Positions 55,776 to 64,000 of a stretch of 64,000 bases of DNA are shown one piece after another. The notes under the pieces are model-generated. The model did not search any database. It was not told the origin of the DNA and saw nothing but the letters and a program-made list of their open reading frames with translations. The DNA comes from DATGJX01 sp963830545 (GTDB lineage Bacteria > Vulcanimicrobiota > Vulcanimicrobiia > Vulcanimicrobiales > Vulcanimicrobiaceae). How positions within the stretch are numbered: the first letter of the stretch is position 1; every line of letters begins with the position of its first letter. Both the position numbers and the translations under genes were made by a program. The stretch lies in assembly GCA_963830545.1 (NCBI GenBank), contig CAWHMK010000001.1:2763002-2827001 (forward strand), in the 5' to 3' direction.

Positions 55776-56905
55776 CGCACCGGATTCTCGGCGTCGATCC
55801 GGGCTTGCGCACGACGGGCTACGGCGTCATCGAATTTGCCTGCGGCCGCTCGCGGCTCGTCGAGGCAGGCGTCGTCTCGCCGAAGACTGGGGCCGCGCTC
55901 GAACAGCGCCTGCGCGAATTGCACGAAGGCATCACCGAGGTCGTCGCATCGACCAAGCCGACCGTCATCGTGATTGAGGAACTCTATACGACCTACAAGA
56001 ATCCGCTCACCGCAATCATGATGGGTCACGCGCGCGGCGTCCTCTGTCTCGCCGGCGCGCAGCACGACGTGCCCGTACACACACTCGCGCATTCGCTGGT
56101 GAAACGTTCGCTCGTGGGATCCGGCGCGGCACGCAAGGAGCAGGTCAATCACATGGTGACGCAGCTGCTCGGGTTGCGCCGCCGGCCGCAGCCCAACGAC
56201 GTTTCCGACGCGCTCGCGCTGGCGCTGGCGTTCTGCAACCGCACGTACAACGGCCGGAGCGCCGGAGCGCCTTTTAGAGTGTTTTCGCGCATTCGCGGCA
56301 CGCTGGTGGAGCGCGCGGAGGGAAGCGTCGTGCTCGACGTCCACGGCCTGTCCTACGAGATTTTCCTTCCCGCTTGCGTCGAGGAGAAAATCACGGCGGG
56401 CGAAGGCGAAGACATTTCGCTGGAGATCTACGCCGTGCTCAACATCGACGGAAACACGGCGCACTACACGTTCTACGGTTTCGCCAACGCGATCGAACGC
56501 GAATTCTTCGAAAAGCTCATCAGCGTGGCGAGCATCGGTCCCCGTTCGGCGGCGCGAGCGTTTTCGCAGCCGATGTCGCGCATTGCCGGTGCGATCGATC
56601 GCGGCGATCACGGATTTCTAAAAACACTTCCGGGGATAGGCCAGCAGAAGGCCAGGGACATCGTCGCGAAGTTGCAGGGCAAAGTGACCAAATTTTTGCT
56701 GATTCAAGAAGCGCAATCGCCTGCGCCCCAGCAGATGCCGGATTTTGCCGACGAAGCGCTGGCCGTGCTGCTGCAGCTCGAGTACCGTCGTGCGGAAGCC
56801 GAAGAGATGATCCGCTCGACGCTCGATGGGTCGCCCGGAATTCACGACGCCGAATCGCTGCTCGCGGAAATCTACCGGCGGAAAGCGCAGCAGACGCATG
56901 CATGA
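55772..56905 (+). CDS. ruvC/ruvA: RuvC and RuvA in one continuous reading frame
   Basis: The start at 55772 (GTG) opens RuvC: ILGVDPGLRTTGYGVIE (catalytic Asp), VIVIEELYTTY (Glu) and PNDVSDALALALAF (acidic pair). From residue ~170 the frame continues as RuvA: FSRIRGTLVERAEGSVVLDV, ISVASIGPRSAARAF and LKTLPGIGQQKARDIVAKL (HhH motifs). A GTG at 56279 is a natural RuvA start. A TAG two bases before it (56275-56277) is out of frame. So this is either a true fusion or two genes joined by an indel. RuvC cuts and RuvA binds Holliday junctions. Confidence 0.9.
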   Translation: MTHRILGVDPGLRTTGYGVIEFACGRSRLVEAGVVSPKTGAALEQRLRELHEGITEVVASTKPTVIVIEELYTTYKNPLTAIMMGHARGVLCLAGAQHDVPVHTLAHSLVKRSLVGSGAARKEQVNHMVTQLLGLRRRPQPNDVSDALALALAFCNRTYNGRSAGAPFRVFSRIRGTLVERAEGSVVLDVHGLSYEIFLPACVEEKITAGEGEDISLEIYAVLNIDGNTAHYTFYGFANAIEREFFEKLISVASIGPRSAARAFSQPMSRIAGAIDRGDHGFLKTLPGIGQQKARDIVAKLQGKVTKFLLIQEAQSPAPQQMPDFADEALAVLLQLEYRRAEAEEMIRSTLDGSPGIHDAESLLAEIYRRKAQQTHA

Positions 56906-57977
56906 CGACACGCGGGGCGCGCGAAAAAAATTGTACGGGCCGGAAGACGCGCCGGCCGAGGAGCGCGTGGTGAGTGCTCGAGACTCGCTCGAAGACGAAG
57001 TTTACGGCGCGAGCCTTCGGCCGCGTTCCTTCGACGAGTACGTCGGCCAGCACACGGTGGTCGAGAATCTGAAGATCGCGATCGATGCGGCGCGCCGCCG
57101 GGGTGAACCTCTGGAACACATTTTGTTCTACGGTCCGCCGGGTTTGGGCAAGACGACGCTCGCGGCGCTCATCGCGCGAGACATGGGCGGAACGCTCCAT
57201 CCCACGAGCGGACCGACGCTCGAGAAACCCAAGGACCTCGTCGGCATTCTGACCTCGCTCGAGGAAGGCGACATCTTGTTCATCGACGAGATTCATCGGC
57301 TCGGGAGGATCGTCGAAGAGTTTCTCTATCCGGCAATGGAGGATTACCAGATCGACTTCATCGTCGACCGCGGCGCGTATGCGAAAACCATCAAACTCCC
57401 GCTGAAGCGCTTTACGCTGGTCGGTGCGACGACGCGCGCCGGAATGTTGTCCGGGCCGCTCCGCGAGCGCTTCGGCATTATGCATCATTTGGATTATTAC
57501 AGCCCCGACGAACTCAAACGGATCGTGCTGCGTTCTTCGGATATGCTGAGCGTTCCGATCGAGGACGACGGCGCGCAGATCATCGCAGCGCGAAGCCGCG
57601 GCACGCCGCGCATCGCAAACCGGCTACTGCGCCGTGTGAGGGACTATGCCGAAGTGCGCGCGGAAGGACGTATTACCCGTGCGGTCGCCGATGAGGCGCT
57701 GCGCCGCGAAGGCGTCGACGAACTCGGTTTGGACCGGTTGGACCGCGCGTTTTTGCGCACGATCGTCGAGCAGTACAAAGGCGGACCGGTCGGCATCGGG
57801 GCGATTGCGGCGACGCTCACCGAAGACGCGGAAACGCTGGAGGACGTCGTCGAACCGTATTTGCTCAAGTGTGGATTCGTCGTGCGCACGGCGAGCGGAC
57901 GCAAAGCAACTGCTCACGCATTCACGCATTTGGGCGCAAAGGGCTCGGCGGGACCTGCACAGGAGCGTTTGCTCTGA
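56898..57977 (+). CDS. ruvB: Holliday junction branch migration helicase RuvB
   Basis: A 359-residue protein from ATG 56898, overlapping the RuvA stop by 8 bases. RPRSFDEYVGQ, Walker A YGPPGLGKTTLA, Walker B DILFIDEIHRL, sensor GATTRAGMLSGPLRERFG and arginine finger region are complete. The winged helix ends PYLLKCGFVVRTASGR. Intact. Confidence 0.97.
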   Translation: MHDDTRGARKKLYGPEDAPAEERVVSARDSLEDEVYGASLRPRSFDEYVGQHTVVENLKIAIDAARRRGEPLEHILFYGPPGLGKTTLAALIARDMGGTLHPTSGPTLEKPKDLVGILTSLEEGDILFIDEIHRLGRIVEEFLYPAMEDYQIDFIVDRGAYAKTIKLPLKRFTLVGATTRAGMLSGPLRERFGIMHHLDYYSPDELKRIVLRSSDMLSVPIEDDGAQIIAARSRGTPRIANRLLRRVRDYAEVRAEGRITRAVADEALRREGVDELGLDRLDRAFLRTIVEQYKGGPVGIGAIAATLTEDAETLEDVVEPYLLKCGFVVRTASGRKATAHAFTHLGAKGSAGPAQERLL

Positions 57978-58972
57978 ACCGGTCGGAATTCTTGAGCGCT
58001 CTCGCCGCGGCGAGCGTCGCGCCACGGCATGGAGTTGCAGTTGGGGACGACGCCGGCGATCCCGCGCAGGAAGCTCAGTCGCAAGCGCTGCGCGTACTGC
58101 TCGGCCAAGGACAGGCGCAGCGCGCCGGCGACTCCACGTTCTTTTTCGCCGGAAGGCGTTATCGCGGCACGTTCTCGTCGCTGCCGGACGGCGGCGTGGT
58201 GAACACGGTACCGTTGGAGCAGTACTTGTACAGCGTCGTGCCGCGCGAAATGCCGCACTCGTGGCCGTCGCAAGCCATCGCCGCGCAGGCGATCGTCGCG
58301 CGCACGTACGTACTGCAGCGAAGCAATCCGAACGGCGATTACGACCTGGTGCCCTCGGAAGCCGATCAAGTCTACACTGGCATCGACGCGGAGCACTCCG
58401 AAAGCACCGCGGCGGTCGACGCAACGGCCGGACAAGTCGTTCGCTACAGCGGCGGCTTCGCGCAGGTGCTGTACTCGTCGTGCTGCGGGGGCCACACGGA
58501 AGCCAACGGCAACGCGTGGGGCGGCTCCCAGCTGGCCTATTTGAATGGCGTTCGCTGCGCGTATTGCAGCGACTCGCCGTGGTATTCGTGGACTCAAGCG
58601 GTACCGGCGCAGCGTTTGCAAGACGCTCTTGCCGCACAGCTTCGCGACGTCGGCGAAATCACGGGCGTAACGCTCGACCCGCCCGATCCGAGTGGACGCG
58701 CGCGTTTTTGGAACTTTTCGGGCGCGTCCGGATCCCAGCGCGTGAAGGCCTCGGACGTGCGCCGGCAGCTGGGGACTCGCGCGCTGCCAAGCCTTCTCGT
58801 TCGTTCGATAGCATTCGCGCAGGCCGACCGCAGCGTGACCATCGAAGGGGGCGGTTTAGGACACGGCGTGGGTCTGTGCCAGTGGGGAGCGCGGGGTTTG
58901 GCGCTCACGGGAGCAGATGCGCGTGCGATTCTGGCATACTATTATCCGGGTACCGGGATTGGAAATGACTGA
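57974..58972 (+). CDS. SpoIID/LytB-domain protein
   Basis: The start is taken as CTG 57974, because AGGAG lies 8 bases upstream, the codon overlaps the ruvB stop (CTGA) and the encoded NRSEFLSALAAAS looks like an N-terminus; no ATG or GTG is nearby in frame. The SpoIID domain has YLYSVVPREMPHSWPSQA and AIAAQAIVARTYVL, SCCGGHTE with paired cysteines and the end GLGHGVGLCQWGARGLA. SpoIID enzymes cut peptidoglycan glycan strands. The ruv-spoIID-queA order is seen in other phyla. Confidence 0.85.
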   Translation: MNRSEFLSALAAASVAPRHGVAVGDDAGDPAQEAQSQALRVLLGQGQAQRAGDSTFFFAGRRYRGTFSSLPDGGVVNTVPLEQYLYSVVPREMPHSWPSQAIAAQAIVARTYVLQRSNPNGDYDLVPSEADQVYTGIDAEHSESTAAVDATAGQVVRYSGGFAQVLYSSCCGGHTEANGNAWGGSQLAYLNGVRCAYCSDSPWYSWTQAVPAQRLQDALAAQLRDVGEITGVTLDPPDPSGRARFWNFSGASGSQRVKASDVRRQLGTRALPSLLVRSIAFAQADRSVTIEGGGLGHGVGLCQWGARGLALTGADARAILAYYYPGTGIGND

Positions 58973-59339
58973 CGCACACGGAGCGGGCGAACGGGAAGGC
59001 GGCGAAAAGCGCACGCAAGGTGTGCGGCTTCGAAAGTACATCGACGTCGTCGTCGAGGATCGCCTTTCGTCGATGCTGTTCCGGGGCGCGATTGCGGACG
59101 TTTCCGAAACCGGCATGCGCGTCATCGCCGACCAGTATCTGCCCAAGGGCACGAAATACATCTTCACGATGAAGAGCCCGCCGAATCTCTCGCTTCGCGG
59201 AGAGGTGCGCTGGATTCGCGACTTCGAGCGCGAGACGTATCAAGTCGGCGTGCAGTTCATCGAGGTTACCGAAGAGGATCACAAACGGCTCGCGAACTTC
59301 TTGGACATCGAGCGCCGGCGCCTAGCGACCCCGGGCTGA
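58965..59339 (+). CDS. PilZ-domain protein
   Basis: A 124-residue protein from ATG 58965, overlapping the previous gene by 8 bases. It has the PilZ beta-barrel pattern (FRGAIADVSETGMRVIAD, LSLRGEVRWIRDFE, YQVGVQFIEVTEEDHKRL). The c-di-GMP motif is partly kept: RLRKY stands near the RxxxR position and DVSETGM at the D/NxSxxG position. A c-di-GMP effector that could tie second-messenger level to the envelope. Confidence 0.85.
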   Translation: MTDAHGAGEREGGEKRTQGVRLRKYIDVVVEDRLSSMLFRGAIADVSETGMRVIADQYLPKGTKYIFTMKSPPNLSLRGEVRWIRDFERETYQVGVQFIEVTEEDHKRLANFLDIERRRLATPG

Positions 59340-60370
59340 CCTCAGCCTACGCATTCACGCTACCGGAACGGCTGATTGCGCAGCAGCCGGTGACGCCGCG
59401 CGACGCATCGCGTTTGCTCGTGTTGCGGCACGGCCGGATCGAAGACCGCACATTTCGCGATCTGCCGAGCTACTTGCGCTCAGGTGACCTGCTCGTCCTC
59501 AACGAAACGCGCGTAATTGCGGCGCGCATATTCGGCACCAGACCGTCGGGCGGACGCGTCGAACTGCTGCTCTTGCGCCCGCATCACGGACGGTACGATC
59601 CGCACGCTACGCACTGGCAAGCACTTGCAAAGCCCGGCCGAAGATTGCAAGAGGGGCAGCGTATCCTTTTCGGGGAGCTCGGAGAAGCGCAAATCTCCGC
59701 GGTGCACGACGACGGTGTTCGCGACGTGGAATTCGCGCTGCGCGTCCCGTTCGAGGAATTTCTCGAGCGCGCCGGCCGGCTGCCGCTGCCGCCGTACATT
59801 CACAACGATTCCGCGCAGGCGCAGGAACGCTATCAAACGATCTTCGCTCGCGAACCGGGCAGCGTGGCTGCACCGACTGCGTCGCTGCACTTTACGCAAG
59901 AAGTCTTCGAGGAGATCGAACGGCGCGGCGTGCGCGTCGTCAAACTCGTGCTCGACGTCGGCCTGGGCACGTTCCGCCCCATGCAAACCTCAACCGTGCG
60001 CGAGCACGTGATGCACTCGGAATCGTTTGCTATTCCGCAGGCAACGGTCGATGCAATCGATTCCGCCAGACGCGAGGGAAGACGCGTGATCGCGGCCGGA
60101 ACGACCGTCGTGCGCGCGCTGGAAGGCTCCGCGGCAAAACACGGATGCCTCGAGGCCGGAAGCGACGAAACGGACGTTTTCATTACGCCGGGATTCCGTT
60201 TCCGCATCGTCGATGCAATGATTACGAACTTTCACCTGCCGCAGTCGACGCTCGTCGTGCTCGTGAGCGCCTTTGCCGGACGCGAAACGATTCTGCATGC
60301 GTACGAGCACGCGGTGGAAGAAGCCTACCGCTTCTTTTCCTTCGGCGACGCGATGTTCATCGAGCCGTAG
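59336..60370 (+). CDS. queA: S-adenosylmethionine:tRNA ribosyltransferase-isomerase
   Basis: The conserved QueA N-terminus (YAFTLPERLIAQQPVTPRDA) lies upstream of the first GTG, so the start is probably CTG 59336, again overlapping the previous stop (CTGA). No good Shine-Dalgarno is visible. SRLLVLRHGRIEDRTFRDLP, LPLPPYIHNDSAQAQERYQT, LVLDVGLGTFRPM and MITNFHLPQSTL are family blocks. About 344 residues. Makes epoxyqueuosine in tRNA. Confidence 0.93.
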   Translation: MTSAYAFTLPERLIAQQPVTPRDASRLLVLRHGRIEDRTFRDLPSYLRSGDLLVLNETRVIAARIFGTRPSGGRVELLLLRPHHGRYDPHATHWQALAKPGRRLQEGQRILFGELGEAQISAVHDDGVRDVEFALRVPFEEFLERAGRLPLPPYIHNDSAQAQERYQTIFAREPGSVAAPTASLHFTQEVFEEIERRGVRVVKLVLDVGLGTFRPMQTSTVREHVMHSESFAIPQATVDAIDSARREGRRVIAAGTTVVRALEGSAAKHGCLEAGSDETDVFITPGFRFRIVDAMITNFHLPQSTLVVLVSAFAGRETILHAYEHAVEEAYRFFSFGDAMFIEP

Positions 60371-60371
60371 C

Positions 60372-61328
60372 ATGCGAGTCATCGAAATTTCACGACCCGG
60401 CGGTCCGGACGTTCTACGCGTCGCCGAGCGTCCCAAGCCGGTGCCGAACGCGAACGAAGTGCTCGTCGCCGTGCGCGCCGCAGGCGTCTCGCATGCGGAC
60501 GTCATGCAGAGAGAAGGTGCGTATCCGCCTCCGCCGGGCGCGTCGGATATTCTCGGACTGGAAGTAGCGGGCGTGAGAGAAGATACCGGCGAGCGCGTGT
60601 GCGCGCTGCTCACCGGAGGCGGTTACGCCGAATACGTTGCGGTGCCGCTCGAGCAAGTGCTGCCGTCACCGGCGAATTGGAGCGACGTCGAAGCGGCGAC
60701 GCTTCCGGAAAATTTCTTCACCGTGTACGACAATTTGTTCACGCGCGCAGGGCTGCGCGCCGGGGAAAGCGTCCTCGTCCACGGCGGCAGCAGCGGAATA
60801 GGGACGACTGCAATCATGCTCTCCAAAGCGTTTGGCGCAAGTTTCATCGCGGCTACTGCGGGCACGGATGAAAAATGCCGCGCGTGCCGCGATCTGGGGG
60901 CGGATTTGGCGATCGATTACAAGACGGCCGACTTCGTGACGGAAATCCGACATGCAACCGGCGGACGCGGCGTCGACGTCATCCTCGACATCGTCGGCGG
61001 CGATTACATCGCACGCGACCTCGAAGCGCTCGCTCCGGACGGCCGCGTAACGTGCCTCTCAACGCCTCGCGGACGTAAGATCGAGATCGATCTCGGACTA
61101 TTGATGCAGCGGCGCGCTGCGCTCATGGGGTCCGCGCTGCGCGCGCGAACCGTGGAGCAAAAAGGGGCGATCGCCGAACGGCTGCTGGAAAACGTTTGGC
61201 CGCTGCTGCCTGCGCGCATCGTCATTCGCCCCGTCGTCGATTCGACATTTCCTCTGGCGCGGGCGGCGGATGCGCACCGGCGACTGCAGGAATCGGCGCA
61301 CGTGGGTAAGATTGTCCTGGTTATCTAG
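60372..61328 (+). CDS. Zinc-free alcohol dehydrogenase-like quinone oxidoreductase (PIG3 type)
   Basis: A 318-residue MDR protein from ATG 60372. VLVAVRAAGVSHADVMQREG and LGLEVAGVRED in the GroES-like half; VLVHGGSSGIGTTAIMLSKA as NADPH-binding motif. Catalytic zinc ligands are missing, as in quinone reductases (PIG3/QOR). PLARAADAHRRLQESAHVGK closes it. It starts 1 base after queA. Confidence 0.9.
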   Translation: MRVIEISRPGGPDVLRVAERPKPVPNANEVLVAVRAAGVSHADVMQREGAYPPPPGASDILGLEVAGVREDTGERVCALLTGGGYAEYVAVPLEQVLPSPANWSDVEAATLPENFFTVYDNLFTRAGLRAGESVLVHGGSSGIGTTAIMLSKAFGASFIAATAGTDEKCRACRDLGADLAIDYKTADFVTEIRHATGGRGVDVILDIVGGDYIARDLEALAPDGRVTCLSTPRGRKIEIDLGLLMQRRAALMGSALRARTVEQKGAIAERLLENVWPLLPARIVIRPVVDSTFPLARAADAHRRLQESAHVGKIVLVI

Positions 61329-61347
61329 AAAGGGGTCAGGTTTTTCG

Positions 61348-61935
61348 ATGAAGACGTATACGCCCAAGAAATGGGATCTTTCGGGTTTGCAAGGTATTTC
61401 CGATGCCACGCTCGAGATGCACTTCGGCCTTTACGAAGGCTACGTGAAGAATACGAATACGTTGATCGAACTCACGAGCGACGCGCGCCAAAAAGGCGAG
61501 GCGGCCGGTTCGAATGCGAAATATGCGGAACTCGTGCGGCGCATGGGCTGGGAATTCAACGGGATGCGTCTGCACGAATATTATTTCGACAATCTGGTCA
61601 AGGACGGAAGCGAGCTCAAGTCGGGCCGGTTGTACGAGTTGCTGGGTGCGAGTTACGGCGACTTCGAATCGTGGAAGAAAGATTTCTTTGCGGTGGGCGG
61701 GATGCGCGGCGTGGGCTGGGCGATCGCGTTTTACGATCCGGCGTCGCAGCAGATCGGCAATCACTGGGTGGAGCAGCATCACAACGGGAATTTGGCGGGC
61801 TTCGTGCCGGTGGTGGTAATGGACTGCTGGGAGCACGCGTTCATCAAGGACTACAAGCCGTCCGAGCGCGGGAAATACATCGAAGCGTTCTACGCCAATT
61901 TGAATTGGCGCGCGTGCGAGGCGCGTCTGCCGTAA
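61348..61935 (+). CDS. Fe/Mn superoxide dismutase
   Basis: A 195-residue protein from ATG 61348 with AAAGGGG upstream. Metal ligands are seen in LEMHFGLYEGYV (His), RLHEYYFDNL (His) and VVMDCWEHAF (Asp, His). The N-terminus lacks the usual LPYxxDALEP motif and has YTPKKWDLSGLQG, a divergent subgroup. Metal preference cannot be assigned. Convergent with the NFACT gene. Confidence 0.92.
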   Translation: MKTYTPKKWDLSGLQGISDATLEMHFGLYEGYVKNTNTLIELTSDARQKGEAAGSNAKYAELVRRMGWEFNGMRLHEYYFDNLVKDGSELKSGRLYELLGASYGDFESWKKDFFAVGGMRGVGWAIAFYDPASQQIGNHWVEQHHNGNLAGFVPVVVMDCWEHAFIKDYKPSERGKYIEAFYANLNWRACEARLP

Positions 61936-61950
61936 TTCGCTGGAGTTTTC

Positions 61951-63440
61951 CTAGCGCGGCGATCCGGGCGCGACGTACACGGATTTCGGATGCGTGTAGA
62001 AGACCAAGCCGGGCGCGGCGCCGGGACGTTTGCGCACGTGTTTGCGCTGGGTGTAATCGACCGTTACCCTCGGGCTGCTTTTGGCCTTCGAATGAAAAGC
62101 GGCGAGCGAAGCCGCCGCAAGGACGTCTTCGTCCGGCGGCTGCGCTCTGTCGTGGCGCTGCAGAATGACGTGCGCGCCCGGCTGATTTTGCACGTGAAAC
62201 CACAGATCGTCCGGCCGCGCGAAGCGAAAGGTGAGCTCTGCGTTTTCCACGGGCGTGCGCCCCACGAAGATACGCGAACCGCTCGGCGTCTCGAATTGCA
62301 GCGGCTTGCGTTTGCGTGCCGGAACCTGTTTCTCATTCGCTCGCGAATGCTGCGGCTCGAGTGCGGCAATTGCGGGCGCGACGTCGTCCAATTCGGAATC
62401 GGCCGCGCGCTCGAGTTCCCAGCGGACGTGCGCGAGGTCATCGAGCGCTTCCTGTAACTCCGCCTTGCGCCGTTCGAGATGAACAGCCGCAACGGCAGCT
62501 TTCTTGTATTTGGCAAAAAGTTTCCCGGCGCGATCCTTTGCATCGTCGCGTTCGCCGTCCGGGATTTCGTGCAGCGTCGCGTAGATCGAATCGCCCTGTT
62601 CGCGCAAACGCTCGCGGTTTTCCGCTTCGCGCGCCTTGCCTTCGACCAGCGAAAGCTCGGCGCGGAGTTTTTTCTCGCGATCGTTTAGAGCGCGCTCCAG
62701 TGCGTTGCGCTTTTTGACGAGCCGGTCGCTTTGGTGCGCCTGGGCGTGCGATTCGCGGGCTTCCGCGAGCACATCCAGCAGTGCGGGCGCGCGTTCGTGA
62801 CGCAACTCGGCAAACTGCGGGAGCTCGACCAGATGAGCCTGCACGAGCGCGCCGTCACGGCGATACACGTGCACGTCGCCCTCGGGCGGTACGCTTTCCA
62901 AGGCTGCTGCCTGCTCGGGAGAAAGGAGCGGGCTTGCGGTGCCGCGCCGCAGCGGAGGCGGTTCGTATGGCTCGCCCGGCTGAATGGACCGGACCGCGTT
63001 TTGGGAGGGCGCGAATTCCTTCGCCGCCGCGACGACGGTCTCGCCTTTGAGCAGCACGATGTTGCCGAAGCGCGGAACGAGTTCGAACACAAGCGAAACG
63101 CGCTCCTCGACCCCAAAGCGCGAACGGGAGCCGAACTCCATACGCAGCAGGCGGTCGCCGCGGCGCGAAAGGACGGCAGTGACCGCCGTTCCGCGTAACG
63201 CACCGCCGGCTGCGCGCACGAAACCCGGTTCGACTGCAATCGGCACTCCGCGTTTTCGACGGTGATCGCGGGCGTCGGCGCAAAGACGTCGGCGCAAACC
63301 AGCTCTTCGCGCCCGCGCGACCACAGCGCGAGTGCGAAACGGCCGTCATCCAGTTGGCCGACGTCACGAACGCGCGCGCCTTTGAATCGTTTCGAAAGTT
63401 CCATCGCCAAGCGCCGGATGAGGATCCAGTCCGTGTACAC
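61951..63440 (-). CDS. NFACT/RqcH (Rqc2, FbpA)-like protein (one frameshift)
   Basis: GTG 63440 opens VYTDWILIRRLAMELSKRFKG with GARVRDVGQLDDGRFAL (NFACT-N). Near 63237 the frame moves by one base into PIAVEPGFVRAAGGALRGT and MEFGSRSRFGVEERVSLVFE. A long charged coiled coil (~200-320) is followed by the NFACT-R domain: ARPDDLWFHVQNQPGAHVIL and YTQRKHVRKRPGA. Such proteins add alanine tails to stalled nascent chains or bind host matrix. About 495 residues. Confidence 0.9.
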
Positions 63441-63473
63441 GCGGCAATCTTCGCGAACGGGTATGAATGAAAC

Positions 63474-63953
63474 ATGCGAGCAGTTCGAACGCCACTCGTT
63501 TTCTTGTGCTGCGCGGCGGTGATCTCCGCGTGCGGCGGCTCCTCCGCGAACGGGCCGGCTCATCCGCAAGGGTGGCGCGCAGCCGGAAGCGGCGCTTCGA
63601 CGGTATGGGTCGACCCGTCCGACCCTGCGCAGCGCTACAGTGCGCGCAGCAAGCCCAACTCCGATGCGACGCTGAGCCAGATGGCTTCCCAGGTCACGAC
63701 CGACGCGCTTCTAGGCCACCGGGGAGCAAAACTCGTCAGCGCCGTGCCGTTCCCCGCTTGCCCCGGAGAGGCGGGAAGGCAAACCTTCAACGTACCGGCG
63801 CCGGGGGGACCGGCGATTCTGGTCGTGGCGTTCACGCAGTGGAGCGGGACGGCGGTTACCGTCTCGTATCAGCGGCCCGCCCACTCGGCCGAGGACGTCC
63901 AAGCGCTCGACGCTATGCGGCGCAGCGTGTGCAGCAGTCCGGTCGGCGGATAA
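63474..63953 (+). CDS. Small lipoprotein of unknown function
   Basis: A 159-residue protein from ATG 63474. The signal peptide has lipobox AVISAC (Cys20) followed by GGSS. The mature part is a small alpha/beta domain with two cysteines (PACPGEAG and RRSVCSSP) that may pair. No family recognised. Divergent from the NFACT gene with 33 bases between starts. Confidence 0.8.
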   Translation: MRAVRTPLVFLCCAAVISACGGSSANGPAHPQGWRAAGSGASTVWVDPSDPAQRYSARSKPNSDATLSQMASQVTTDALLGHRGAKLVSAVPFPACPGEAGRQTFNVPAPGGPAILVVAFTQWSGTAVTVSYQRPAHSAEDVQALDAMRRSVCSSPVGG

Positions 63954-63986
63954 TGAAGGGCTGAGCACCCGCGTTTAGGAACATAA

Positions 63987-63999
63987 CAGGCTTTGCCTG
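63987..63999. other. Short inverted repeat at the right edge
   Basis: CAGGC-TTT-GCCTG is a perfect 5-bp stem with a 3-base loop, 34 bases after the lipoprotein stop. No T-run is visible before the window ends. It may be a terminator stem or the start of an intergenic repeat. Confidence 0.35.
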
Positions 64000-64000
64000 C

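Noticed and set aside
1..64000. tRNA or rRNA genes
   Set aside because: No cloverleaf with the usual T-loop and D-loop and no rRNA core sequence were recognised by eye; a covariance search could still find a tRNA.

Overview
The window is a high-G+C bacterial chromosome segment carrying a large surface-polysaccharide locus (about 0.5-36.8 kb), followed by a housekeeping stretch (36.8-64 kb). A Wza-type exporter and lipoproteins point to a two-membrane envelope. A PASTA-domain PknB kinase beside a penicillin-binding protein, PyrR, SpoIID and a ruv-spoIID-queA block are typical of Terrabacteria-like lineages. An uncultured diderm such as Candidatus Eremiobacterota (WPS-2) would fit, but this placement is inference and should be tested with ValS, CarB or RuvB trees. 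No rRNA, tRNA, CRISPR array, transposase or phage gene was seen.

Layout. 1-490: 5' part of a membrane protein leaving the left edge. 0.7-4.4 kb: an acylation module (two hexapeptide acyltransferases, an FkbH-type protein, an acyl carrier protein) with a convergent VOC protein. 4.5-11.65 kb: a membrane NDP-sugar dehydratase, then a five-gene WbpA-WbpB-WbpD-WbpE-WbpI-like set predicted to make a UDP-2,3-diacetamido-hexuronic acid. All five genes carry single-base frameshifts. 11.7-16.2 kb: four glycosyltransferases. 16.2-23.0 kb: three paralogous secreted proteins of an unrecognised, hydrolase-like family, with a LuxR-type regulator between the second and third. 23.1-31.5 kb (minus strand): aminotransferase, O-antigen ligase/polymerase-like protein, Wzx-like flippase, initiating phosphoglycosyltransferase, FemAB-like transferase, a glycosyltransferase made of two similar halves, and a TlpA-like thioredoxin. 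31.7-36.8 kb (plus): Wza-like exporter, Wzc-like tyrosine kinase, receiver-only protein, GT39-like transferase. Together these make a nearly complete Wzx/Wzy-type export system.

36.8-51.5 kb: valS, pyrR, pyrB, pyrC and carA, then a BatD-like/MoxR/DUF58/VWA module, pdxH, a sugar epimerase and carB. 51.5-55.8 kb: an unknown protein, a penicillin-binding protein and PknB with five PASTA repeats. 55.8-61.9 kb: ruvC-ruvA (one continuous frame), ruvB, spoIID, a PilZ protein, queA, a quinone oxidoreductase and a superoxide dismutase. 61.95-64 kb: NFACT/RqcH-like protein (minus) and a small lipoprotein. Many genes overlap by 4-20 bases, which implies translational coupling.

A recurring technical feature is single-base frame changes in otherwise well-conserved genes. 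By my reading there are about 25 between 6.6 and 11.4 kb and only about a dozen in the other 58 kb. Intact motifs on both sides of each break suggest assembly or sequencing errors more than decay, but only read data can settle this. Coordinates for such genes span all their frames.
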